Below, in pieces: positions 13,579-19,884 of a DNA stretch of 20,680 nt. The notes under the pieces were generated by a model that worked only from the letters and a program-made list of their open reading frames with translations, ran no database searches and was not told where the DNA came from. This DNA is from GWB1-37-8 sp964646925. Its GTDB lineage: Bacteria; Patescibacteriota; Microgenomatia; Levybacterales; UBA12049. The translations under genes and the position numbers were made by a program. Position 1 is the stretch's first letter. Every line of letters starts with the position of its first letter. The stretch is from assembly GCA_964646925.1 (NCBI GenBank), contig CAZYIC010000018.1, positions 1-20,680 on the forward strand, given 5' to 3'.

Positions 13579-16500
13579 ATGGAAGGAAAACCCGATATGA
13601 CACCTCAAAATTCACAACCAACAAATCCCGAACACACTGAAAAAACTCCTGTGCGAAAACAACCACTTTCTCCCGAAAATCAGCGAGCGGCAGATATAAG
13701 GGCTTTAAAAAAAAATGGGAATTTGCCTGTTGACGTAAGAAGAGTTGTTGAAGACATAGAACAACAAGACGATTCCTCTCTGGAAAAAGCAAAAGAAGCT
13801 GTGAAAAATGCTTCTCTTGGAGATCAAGAACGCGTAAATAGTGCGACTAAATTATTGAAACGAGATTTGACGGAAAGAGAAAGAGAAGCTCTCTTAAAAG
13901 CTCATATTCAAGGGAAAGGAGAAGTTGGTAAAGATAGTGGCGCGGCAGGAATTTACAATTACACAGAAAGTCAGCTTCTGAGAAAAGCAAAAATCCTTAA
14001 GGAGGCAGGGTTTAATGAAGAAGAGAGGCGTATTTTGATGGAAGCAGGTTTAGCCGGAGATTCGATAGATAGAACCTTATTTACCGACGTTACACTACAG
14101 GGTATTGTTGATACATATATGGATGCATTGACAAGGGCGGGTGGACCTGGGAGTAAGGTAAATCAGAATATATTAATAAATCAGATAAGGAGAGTACAGG
14201 AACTACTGGATAATCCTGCCAGCGGAACTGATAGGGCGCAGGGACAGACACTTCTAAATCTCCTAAATGCAAATTATACTTTAGATTATTCTCCGAGAGT
14301 TTCTGGCGGGGAAGAAGGAATGTTTTTTGCTCTTACCGAAACAGATAAAGAAGTTTTGGATGAGGATGGCGTTGAAGCGTGGGTAAACCAAAAAATGAAT
14401 ATCTTATACGAAGCAACTAAAGGTCAAGACGCATCGCGGCATCCTCTTCTTCAGGCAACAGAGAGCGCATTCAATGACGCTATTAGGTATAAGCAGTTGG
14501 ATACCGAAGAAATTCGAAGGCTTGAGGAAATTTTTCAGACCAGAGAAAGACTTCTTGTTATGAATAGCGCATTTGCAGTCCGAGAGATGGACCAGATTGT
14601 TGGGCAAGCCGCAGGGCTGACAGCTCACAGAATGCTGAATGGTTTTAATTTAGATAATGGTCAGGTAGGAGTAATGTTTAGTAGAATTGCTGTGAAACTT
14701 GAGGGCATGAGAGTTAAGGCTGAGAGGGGGCATATTACTCCAACAATGATACGAAGAGTTCAAGACGATTTGATAGAGGAACAGTTTAGTCTTGCTGTTG
14801 CGGGAAAGGTAGGTCCATATGCTGTTTTTCATCTAGAGACTAACCACAATGTTCCAGGTGCCGAAAGGGAACTTGCAAAAGCAAGAATGGGTAGAGGGCT
14901 TTTCGGCAAGTCGTATAAAAAACTTCAAGATACAGGGAAAGATGCCGAAAAGGAAACCCGTGAAGCAATTACTCGTGCAGAAATTACCCGTGCGGTTAGA
15001 GCTTCATTTGATCTTTTTGTAAGCACTCAAAGGTTGGGAGTGCATATGTCTCGCGGGCAATTCTTGCCAGGCTCTCGTTCTTACCGTTCGGAGCCATACA
15101 GCGTGTTCAAGATTTATAATCTTGAAGCATTAGAATGGAAAAAATTTCAAGAGATTACCGCAAGAGATGAGGAGTTTTTACGTCAAATTAAGCTCGATAT
15201 GGCTTTTGACCACTTTAATAAAAAAGCAGCTAAAGGATATGATCCGAAAAAGATGAGCGAGAAAGATCTGGAAGAGGTTGGAACACGTCTTGTTCGAGAC
15301 TTGTTTAAAATTCCTGATGTTTTTTCTTCCGGTTGGAGAATAGAGGCGATTATAGAGCAGCTTGATAATCTTTATGTTTATAAGGCAGGAAAGGGAGAAG
15401 TAGCTAATGCAGAAGACTCTGAAAATATGGGGTTGTTTTTCCGATTAAATATTGCAAAAGACTTAGGCAAAAAGGTTGGAATGAGTGAATCGAAATATAG
15501 GGAAAAGATATGGACAAAGATAGGGCAATATAGGCCGGAGGAAATAATCCGTCTTTTTAGAGAAAGAGATCCTTTAGCGTTAGGTAGATCGGAATATTCG
15601 ATAAATTATGACAAATTCGAAAAAACGTACGGTCCGATAATAAACCTTTTGCGAAATAAAGCTTTAAGTGAAGGAAGACAGTTGAATACATGGAATTTAT
15701 CACAGCAAGACTTAGCTGACGTTGATCAAGCATTGGGCGCTGGAGCAGGCGGAAGACTTCAGGGAATATATACAAATATGAGAGCATTTATAGAAAAAGC
15801 AAAAATAACAGACAAATATATAGGTACAGAGAGGAGCGTAATTGATGCATTAATTGAGGATGATCGATTTTTTGATATTTACGAAAGAACCCTTTTGATT
15901 GACGATGCGCTTTTGGGAGAATTGGAGAATCCTCAGCAAGATTCCGGCATGGTTCGTTTGTCTGAAGTTATGGGTATCGAGTCAAGCGGAGACATGTTGG
16001 TTAGGATGATGAAGGATACTGCTCAAGCAGTAAAAGGAGGAGAAATACTATTAAAACTGCTACAATCACATAACCCGCAGGAGAAAATAAAGCTATCAAT
16101 GGAATTTGCTGACAACACTGTTTATAACGGATTGGGTCAGCGTGCTAAGTCAGTAAGATTTACTGCGGGAACAACGCTTAACTTAGCAAAGACTTCGCTT
16201 CTTTGGGATGTTCTTGGTGTGCAAAAGGGTCCATTTAGACAAGCAATATCTGAATTTGAGAAGATTTATGGTCCAGGAGTAAATCCGATGAGCAGAGATC
16301 AATTGAGAAGGGAAGTGGATCAGCTCGACAACTATTTGACTGCGGCTGCAGATAATCCTAATTTGAAAGAAGAAGCTGGTTGGTCTGAAGAAAAGAGGAT
16401 AAGCACAAGAAAAGAGAGATTAAAAGAAGCAAATAAGGTCAAAGATAAATTGGAAGAAATTGTGGAAGTTACCGCATGGGATTCAGTTAAGCGAAGATCG

Positions 16501-16581
16501 CTTGGCCTTTTGCTTTTTCTTATTTTATCTGCTTTTGCTGAAGCATATCAAATTGGAAAAGAGGAGATGAAGGTAAAATAA
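13579..16581 (+). CDS. Very large tail-anchored protein of unknown function
   Basis: 1000 aa from MEGKPDMTPQ. I do not recognise the family. The N-terminal 60 residues are polar and Pro/Gln-rich. The body is strongly charged and mostly helical, with many E/K/R runs, no cysteine-rich or nucleotide-binding motif, and no signal peptide. The only clear hydrophobic segment is at the extreme C-terminus (SLGLLLFLILSAFAEAY), followed by about 10 charged residues, which makes it a tail-anchored protein with its bulk in the cytoplasm. It faces the VirB6-like gene tail to tail with only 3 bases between stops. Residence beside T4SS genes suggests a cytoplasmic scaffold or effector role, but this is a guess. 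Confidence 0.8.
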   Translation: MEGKPDMTPQNSQPTNPEHTEKTPVRKQPLSPENQRAADIRALKKNGNLPVDVRRVVEDIEQQDDSSLEKAKEAVKNASLGDQERVNSATKLLKRDLTEREREALLKAHIQGKGEVGKDSGAAGIYNYTESQLLRKAKILKEAGFNEEERRILMEAGLAGDSIDRTLFTDVTLQGIVDTYMDALTRAGGPGSKVNQNILINQIRRVQELLDNPASGTDRAQGQTLLNLLNANYTLDYSPRVSGGEEGMFFALTETDKEVLDEDGVEAWVNQKMNILYEATKGQDASRHPLLQATESAFNDAIRYKQLDTEEIRRLEEIFQTRERLLVMNSAFAVREMDQIVGQAAGLTAHRMLNGFNLDNGQVGVMFSRIAVKLEGMRVKAERGHITPTMIRRVQDDLIEEQFSLAVAGKVGPYAVFHLETNHNVPGAERELAKARMGRGLFGKSYKKLQDTGKDAEKETREAITRAEITRAVRASFDLFVSTQRLGVHMSRGQFLPGSRSYRSEPYSVFKIYNLEALEWKKFQEITARDEEFLRQIKLDMAFDHFNKKAAKGYDPKKMSEKDLEEVGTRLVRDLFKIPDVFSSGWRIEAIIEQLDNLYVYKAGKGEVANAEDSENMGLFFRLNIAKDLGKKVGMSESKYREKIWTKIGQYRPEEIIRLFRERDPLALGRSEYSINYDKFEKTYGPIINLLRNKALSEGRQLNTWNLSQQDLADVDQALGAGAGGRLQGIYTNMRAFIEKAKITDKYIGTERSVIDALIEDDRFFDIYERTLLIDDALLGELENPQQDSGMVRLSEVMGIESSGDMLVRMMKDTAQAVKGGEILLKLLQSHNPQEKIKLSMEFADNTVYNGLGQRAKSVRFTAGTTLNLAKTSLLWDVLGVQKGPFRQAISEFEKIYGPGVNPMSRDQLRREVDQLDNYLTAAADNPNLKEEAGWSEEKRISTRKERLKEANKVKDKLEEIVEVTAWDSVKRRSLGLLLFLILSAFAEAYQIGKEEMKVK

Positions 16582-16583
16582 GA

Positions 16584-16605
16584 GCTACCGGGCAATACCC
16601 GTAGC
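16584..16605. terminator. Hairpin between convergent large gene and VirB6-like gene
   Basis: GCTAC(c)GGG (16584-16592) pairs with CCCGTAGC (16598-16605) around a 5-base loop. It covers the stop codon of the minus-strand gene and follows the plus-strand stop by a few bases. On the minus strand it is followed by TCTTATTTT, a weak U-tract, so it may terminate that gene. Confidence 0.5.
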
Positions 16606-18231
16606 GCGAAGTATTCTGCCAATAGGTCCTGGTTTTGAAACCATCTGCACTGCTCCAGGCGCTCCTCCTGGAACGGGCTCATAATGAACTCCGAAAGCAT
16701 AGTTTATTCCTCCACCAACAACTCTTCCAGGAGTACCCAACCCTGGAGCAAGCGCTTTGCCGAGGCCTCCGGCGCCTTCAAATTTCGGGGTCTTGAGAGC
16801 GGTTTTGAGCATAGTTACCACATTTGGGGTCATTAAAATAATCCCAAGACCGATTAAAGATCCAATTGCGTTTGGATCTCCGGGATTTCCTATCAGAGGC
16901 GGGACAAAATTATGCGACAGGCTGTCTTTGCAGGCTTGAATCTTTGGATCACAGCCAAAAGCCTCCATAAAAACTTTCCCCAGCATAAACATGGCAATTA
17001 CTACAGGAAATGCGGCAAGATTGGCAACCAAGTCGCGGATCCATCCGCTCAGACTAATCGGGCTTCCCGGGACAATTCCGCCAATTATCCAAAACGGAGC
17101 CAAAACAACATCAAGCAAGATATGCACATAAGCCATAATAAGCGTAAACCAAAGCCGAATAAGGGCAATAAGAAGAGTAATAACTATTATGAGAAAGGGT
17201 ATGATATAGGGTAGTTCTGAAATACCAACAGTAAAAATGGCCAAAAGTCCCCGCTTAATTCCATCTGCGGTGCCAATTCCCAAAAGGTTAAGTATGAGGT
17301 CTTGTACGGAAGAAGCTACATTACTTGCTATTCCAAAAATTCCGCCCTCTTTAATGTGGCTTGCTACTCTTAATGCATTTTGTCCTTGGATGTTGGACGG
17401 ATTAAGATTATCCAGATTAACGCCCGGGATTCCGCTGAAGATGCCGAATATTAAATAAATAAATACCCACATTAAATCAATTAGAAATCCTGCGATGGCG
17501 AAAGAGAAAGTAACAACCAGAATGCCAATTATTATTTTGGGAATCTGGTTTTGAATGCTCATCACGGTTCTCGGATCAATTTTTATCCGAAGCATAATTG
17601 CCAGGCCGATAACCACAAAAATTATGACTAAGAAAAGATAAACAATATTCCGGAAAGCAGACCAAATGCCGATAAGCGGAGAGAGTCCCTGAAATCCTGT
17701 GCCTCCGGTATTTTGCGCGTAAGTTTTCTTGCTGATGCCGAAATTCGAAGCAAGATCTTTAAAATAATCAGACGTGTGAAGAGGAGGGGTGTAAAGAGTT
17801 GAAATCATATTACCCATAAAGCCAATTGCCCCCCCAGCACCATTCGGTGCGGGGCTTCGCTCCAAAAATCCTATTTTATTAGTTATTGGATCAACTCCAA
17901 GACACGATTGTTTTGGATTGGTAGGATCTATTCCTGCAAGTTGACAGGTGAGAGAACTCATCACCTCAATCATTACAGTCTGTGTCCAGTTATGAAGATT
18001 GTTGGGGACATCAGGGCTGGTATTGGGGGCAGGATAATTACTTGATTGAGAGGCAGCGTTTGCAAAAGCAGCGGAAGATAGAAAATAGAGGGTGGAAAAT
18101 AGAAAGAAAGAAAGTGCGAGAATAATTTGAAATTTAAAATTTGAAATTTGAAATGAATTTTTAAGGTTCAAAAATTTTAAATTTAGTTTTGATTTAAAAT
18201 TATAAATTAAAAATTGAAAATTAGGCAGCAT
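16585..18231 (-). CDS. VirB6/TrbL-like polytopic T4SS channel protein
   Basis: A 548-aa protein from ATG 18231. The open frame continues upstream to 18414 but runs through tRNA-Ser, so it cannot be coding there. After an AT-repeat-encoded, Asn/Phe/Lys-rich stretch comes a signal-like hydrophobic segment ending AAFANA (about residues 35-57). A periplasmic region with cysteines follows, then at least six hydrophobic segments in the second half, including the RTVMSIQNQIPKIIIG loop and an amphipathic Gly/Pro-rich tail. This resembles VirB6/TrbL, the inner-membrane channel of T4SS. The exact start is uncertain, since the first 34 residues derive from repeat sequence. It is separated from the rest of the cluster by two plus-strand genes and the antitoxin gene. 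Confidence 0.82.
   Translation of the reverse strand: MLPNFQFLIYNFKSKLNLKFLNLKNSFQISNFKFQIILALSFFLFSTLYFLSSAAFANAASQSSNYPAPNTSPDVPNNLHNWTQTVMIEVMSSLTCQLAGIDPTNPKQSCLGVDPITNKIGFLERSPAPNGAGGAIGFMGNMISTLYTPPLHTSDYFKDLASNFGISKKTYAQNTGGTGFQGLSPLIGIWSAFRNIVYLFLVIIFVVIGLAIMLRIKIDPRTVMSIQNQIPKIIIGILVVTFSFAIAGFLIDLMWVFIYLIFGIFSGIPGVNLDNLNPSNIQGQNALRVASHIKEGGIFGIASNVASSVQDLILNLLGIGTADGIKRGLLAIFTVGISELPYIIPFLIIVITLLIALIRLWFTLIMAYVHILLDVVLAPFWIIGGIVPGSPISLSGWIRDLVANLAAFPVVIAMFMLGKVFMEAFGCDPKIQACKDSLSHNFVPPLIGNPGDPNAIGSLIGLGIILMTPNVVTMLKTALKTPKFEGAGGLGKALAPGLGTPGRVVGGGINYAFGVHYEPVPGGAPGAVQMVSKPGPIGRILRATGIAR
18121..18222. repeat. AT-rich repeat block inside the 5' end of the VirB6-like gene
   Basis: Permuted aaattt/gaaatt/caaatt words of the same type as in the nadE-nadD spacer. 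In the frame of the VirB6-like gene they read as repeated Asn-Phe-Lys-Phe-Gln, which suggests a repeat that extended the N-terminus or that lies upstream of the true start. Confidence 0.6.
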
Positions 18232-18240
18232 GCTAAATAT

Positions 18241-18269
18241 AGTTTGTCTTATTTTGCGTTTTATGTCAA
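18241..18269 (-). promoter_or_regulatory. Possible promoter of the VirB6-like gene
   Basis: A perfect -35 TTGACA (18264-18269) begins two bases after the 3' end of tRNA-Ser. At 17-base spacing the -10 is CAAACT (18241-18246, weak). A better TATATT (18236-18241) sits too far away (22 bases). The ATG at 18231 is 4-9 bases downstream. Confidence 0.35.
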
Positions 18270-18270
18270 G

Positions 18271-18357
18271 CGGTGGGGATGGGATTCGAACCCATGGTAA
18301 TCTTTCGACCACACACGATTTCCAATCGTGCGCTTTCGACCACTCAGCCACCCCACC
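18271..18357 (-). tRNA. tRNA-Ser(GGA)
   Basis: An 87-base type II tRNA. The acceptor GGTGGGG pairs perfectly with CCCCACC. The anticodon stem CACGA/TCGTG encloses loop TTGGAAA with anticodon GGA; a long variable arm is present, and the T arm holds GGTTCGAATCC. The discriminator is G, as expected for serine, and CCA is not encoded. It reads UCC and UCU. The protein-like reading across it is spurious. Confidence 0.95.
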
Positions 18358-18362
18358 AAAAC

Positions 18363-18401
18363 CAATTTCAAATTTAAAATTTAAAAATTTAAAATTTTTA
18401 G
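18363..18401. repeat. AT-rich repeat at the 3' end of the Nudix gene
   Basis: Words aaatttaaaattt fill the gap between tRNA-Ser(GGA) and the Nudix gene and supply its last codons (Lys-Ile-Leu-Asn-Phe-stop). Confidence 0.5.
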
Positions 18402-18803
18402 GGCTTCCTGCCAAGCTTGTTTGTCTGATTTATAGGTTAACCTTTTTTCAACCTCATCTTTTGGCAGCCATTCAACCGCTTCCATTTCATGATCATGTTT
18501 TGATGTATCTCCGCCAACAAATTCCATCAGAAAATAATAAACTGTTTTTTTAATTAATTCTCCTTCCAACTTGAACCAATAAGTAACCGGAGTCAGGGCT
18601 TTGATAATTTTTCCCTTAGCTCCTGTTTCTTCCTCCACTTCTCTTAATGCTGTTGTTTCCTTATCTTCTCCTTCAACGTGATCTCCAATTAAGCCTTTTG
18701 GGAAAACCCAGCCATGATGTTGAGAATGCTGTGAAAGCAAGACAAAAATTTTGTCCTGCTCTTTTTTGTAAACAATTCCGCCTGCTGAAAACTGAAATCT
18801 CAT
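18381..18803 (-). CDS. Nudix hydrolase
   Basis: 140 aa. The Nudix box is complete: G40, five residues, E46, seven residues, then REVEEETGA (54-62), which binds the metal and hydrolyses a nucleoside diphosphate linked to another moiety. The N-terminal SAGGIVYKK and GWVFPKG segments resemble MutT and bis(5'-nucleosyl)-tetraphosphatase members; the substrate cannot be told from sequence. The gene sits inside a tRNA run: its ATG is 17 bases after the 3' end of tRNA-Arg(CCG), and its stop is 23 bases before tRNA-Ser(GGA). No promoter or Shine-Dalgarno sequence is seen, so its mRNA end may be made by tRNA 3' processing. The last five residues come from an AT-rich repeat. Confidence 0.92.
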   Translation of the reverse strand: MRFQFSAGGIVYKKEQDKIFVLLSQHSQHHGWVFPKGLIGDHVEGEDKETTALREVEEETGAKGKIIKALTPVTYWFKLEGELIKKTVYYFLMEFVGGDTSKHDHEMEAVEWLPKDEVEKRLTYKSDKQAWQEALKILNF

Positions 18804-18820
18804 AATAAAATTTTCTTTTG

Positions 18821-18893
18821 TGTCTCTGGGAGGGGTCGAACCTCCAGCCTTTGAGTTCGGAACCCAATGCTCTATCCATTAAGCTACAGAGAC
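18821..18893 (-). tRNA. tRNA-Arg(CCG)
   Basis: 73 bases. The acceptor GTCTCTG pairs with CAGAGAC. The anticodon stem TTGGG/CTCAA (one G-T pair) encloses loop TTCCGAA, anticodon CCG. The T stem GGAGG/CCTCC holds TTCGACC. Discriminator A; CCA not encoded. It reads CGG. Confidence 0.93.
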
Positions 18894-18983
18894 ATTCCGC
18901 TTTCGCTCTTGCGGACTGCGTCCGCCGAAGTCGAGCCGAATCCCGCCTCCGTTCTGCAAAGCAGAACTTCGGCGAGGCAAAGG
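18894..18983. other. GC-rich hairpin array between two tRNAs
   Basis: In an otherwise AT-rich window this 90-base spacer is strikingly GC-rich. It has two perfect hairpins: GCGGAC-TGC-GTCCGC (18911-18925) and GTTCTGC-AAA-GCAGAAC (18951-18967). Repeated GCCGAA motifs (18924-18940) recall the dispersed repeat near dnaA. It may be a REP-like element or tRNA-processing spacer. Confidence 0.55.
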
Positions 18984-19069
18984 CGGAGGGTACAGGATTC
19001 GAACCTGTGCCTCCCTTACGGGAGAACGGTTTTCGAAACCGTCGCTTTGAACCGCTTAGCTAACCCTCC
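18984..19069 (-). tRNA. tRNA-Ser(CGA)
   Basis: An 86-base type II tRNA. The acceptor GGAGGGT pairs with ACCCTCC. The anticodon stem ACGGT/ACCGT encloses loop TTCGAAA, anticodon CGA. It has a long variable arm (CTCCCGTAAGGGAG) and T arm GGTTCGAATCC. Discriminator G; CCA not encoded. It reads UCG. Confidence 0.94.
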
Positions 19070-19079
19070 AAGGCATCTG

Positions 19080-19153
19080 TGTCCTCGGGGAGACTTGAAC
19101 TCCCAGTCGTCAGATCCGCAATCTGATGCTTTATCCAATTAAGCTACAAGGAC
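19080..19153 (-). tRNA. tRNA-Arg(GCG)
   Basis: 74 bases. The acceptor GTCCTTG pairs with CGAGGAC (one T-G). The anticodon stem TCAGA/TCTGA encloses loop TTGCGGA, anticodon GCG. T stem GGGAG/CTCCC. Discriminator A. Most bacteria read CGU/CGC/CGA with an ACG anticodon edited to inosine; GCG here would read CGC and CGU without that editing. Confidence 0.9.
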
Positions 19154-19158
19154 TTAAC

Positions 19159-19218
19159 GCGCCAAGCAACCCGCTCTCTACCTGTCCCGTTCTACGGGAT
19201 CCGTTAAACTATGGGCGC
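19159..19218 (-). pseudogene. Truncated tRNA-like element at the head of the tRNA run
   Basis: 60 bases. GCGCCCA at the 5' end and TTGGCGC at the 3' end pair with one mismatch, like an acceptor stem. A typical TA-GTTTAACGG D-arm start follows. The 3' part AGCGGGTT-GCTTGGCGC looks like a T arm that has lost about 8 bases (the TTCGAATCCC region), and the anticodon arm is replaced by a short hairpin TCCCGT-AGA-ACGGGA. A promoter sits 9 bases upstream. Probably a decayed tRNA; an assembly error or a novel small RNA are alternatives. Confidence 0.5.
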
Positions 19219-19227
19219 TTTGTTTAT

Positions 19228-19256
19228 ATTTTACTTTATAAATTATCCTGAAGCAA
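19228..19256 (-). promoter_or_regulatory. Promoter of the tRNA run
   Basis: -35 TTGCTT (19251-19256), 17-base spacer, -10 TAAAAT (19228-19233, 5 of 6), ending 9 bases before the tRNA-like element. It would drive the tRNAs and possibly the Nudix gene. Confidence 0.55.
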
Positions 19257-19268
19257 ATTTTTTTCTTC

Positions 19269-19297
19269 TTGACATTTGTATATTTCCATAATATACT
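19269..19297 (+). promoter_or_regulatory. brnTA promoter with operator, leaderless spacing
   Basis: -35 TTGACA (19269-19274), exactly 17 bases, -10 TATACT (19292-19297), then 7 bases to the GTG at 19305. A perfect inverted repeat GTATATT-N5-AATATAC (19278-19296) fills the spacer and enters the -10, the expected place for repression by a ribbon-helix-helix antitoxin such as BrnA. Confidence 0.75.
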
Positions 19298-19304
19298 TAC
19301 TATT

Positions 19305-19601
19305 GTGATTAGGGTTTTGCCTAAAGTTGTTGCTTTTGAGTGGGATAAGGGAAACATTGATAAGAATCTTAAAAAACACAATGTTTCCCATCAGGAAGCG
19401 GAAGAAATATTTTTTGATAGGTACATAAAAATCTTTGAGAATATAAAACATTCTCAAAAAGAAAAAAGGTTTACAGCTTTGGGAGCTAATGATAGAAATA
19501 GAAAATTATATTTAAGCTTTACGATTAGAAATCAAAAAATTAGGATTATTTCGGCCAGAGATCAAAGCAAAAAGGAAAGGAGGCTATATGAAAAAAAATA
19601 A
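19305..19601 (+). CDS. brnT: BrnT-family toxin
   Basis: 98 aa from GTG. BrnT toxins have a RelE-like fold and inhibit translation as ribonucleases. Family signatures are FEWDKGNIDKNLKKHNVS near the N-terminus, then EAEEIFFD, HSQKEKRFTALG in the middle and RIISARDQSKKERRLYE at the C-terminus. The frame is open upstream to 19269, but that part is the promoter; GTG 19305, seven bases after the -10, is the likely start. The 3' end overlaps brnA by 14 bases, the usual toxin-first order of this system. Confidence 0.92.
   Translation: MIRVLPKVVAFEWDKGNIDKNLKKHNVSHQEAEEIFFDRYIKIFENIKHSQKEKRFTALGANDRNRKLYLSFTIRNQKIRIISARDQSKKERRLYEKK
19577..19583 (+). promoter_or_regulatory. Strong Shine-Dalgarno site of brnA
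   Basis: AAGGAGG, 4 bases before the brnA ATG and inside the brnT reading frame. It is the clearest ribosome-binding site in the window and contrasts with the leaderless first genes. It would favour high antitoxin translation from the shared mRNA. Confidence 0.8.
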
Positions 19602-19869
19602 AAAACTAAACTTAATTCCACACTTTAAAAATGAAGACGAGGAAAGAGAATTCTGGGCGACTCATGATTTTACCGATTATATGGCTAATTTTAAGCGGGT
19701 AGAACTTGATTTGTCCAATCTCAAACCCTCGACTGAATCAATCTCACTCAGGTTGCCGTCTTATTTGTTAGCTCGCATTAAAGAGATCGCGAACAAAAAG
19801 GATGTTCCTTATCAGTCTTTGATGAAGATGTTTATAAGTGAAAGAATAAATCAGGAGTTAAAAGCGTAA
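19588..19869 (+). CDS. brnA: BrnA-family antitoxin
   Basis: 93 aa. BrnA antitoxins neutralise BrnT and repress the operon through a C-terminal ribbon-helix-helix domain. Visible signatures are IPHFKNEDEEREFWATHDFTDY (10-31), DLSNLKPSTESISLRLPSYLL (42-62) and IKEIANKKDVPYQSLMKMFISERI (65-88). The last of these is the DNA-binding domain. The ATG overlaps the brnT end by 14 bases and has a strong Shine-Dalgarno site. The stop is 15 bases from the convergent membrane-protein gene. Confidence 0.92.
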   Translation: MKKNKKLNLIPHFKNEDEEREFWATHDFTDYMANFKRVELDLSNLKPSTESISLRLPSYLLARIKEIANKKDVPYQSLMKMFISERINQELKA

Positions 19870-19884
19870 CAGTCGATGTTCGGC

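Noticed and set aside
9039..18401. CRISPR array from the repeated A/T blocks
   Set aside because: The blocks are irregular, low-complexity and scattered, with no regular repeat-spacer periodicity and no cas genes.
18232..18414. N-terminal extension of the VirB6-like protein (61 residues)
   Set aside because: It runs through tRNA-Ser(GGA); the reading GGVAEWSKAHDWKSCVVE is a familiar false translation of a serine tRNA.
18818..19142. Small plus-strand open frames across the tRNA run
   Set aside because: They read antisense through tRNA-Arg(CCG), tRNA-Ser(CGA) and tRNA-Arg(GCG) and have no start signals.
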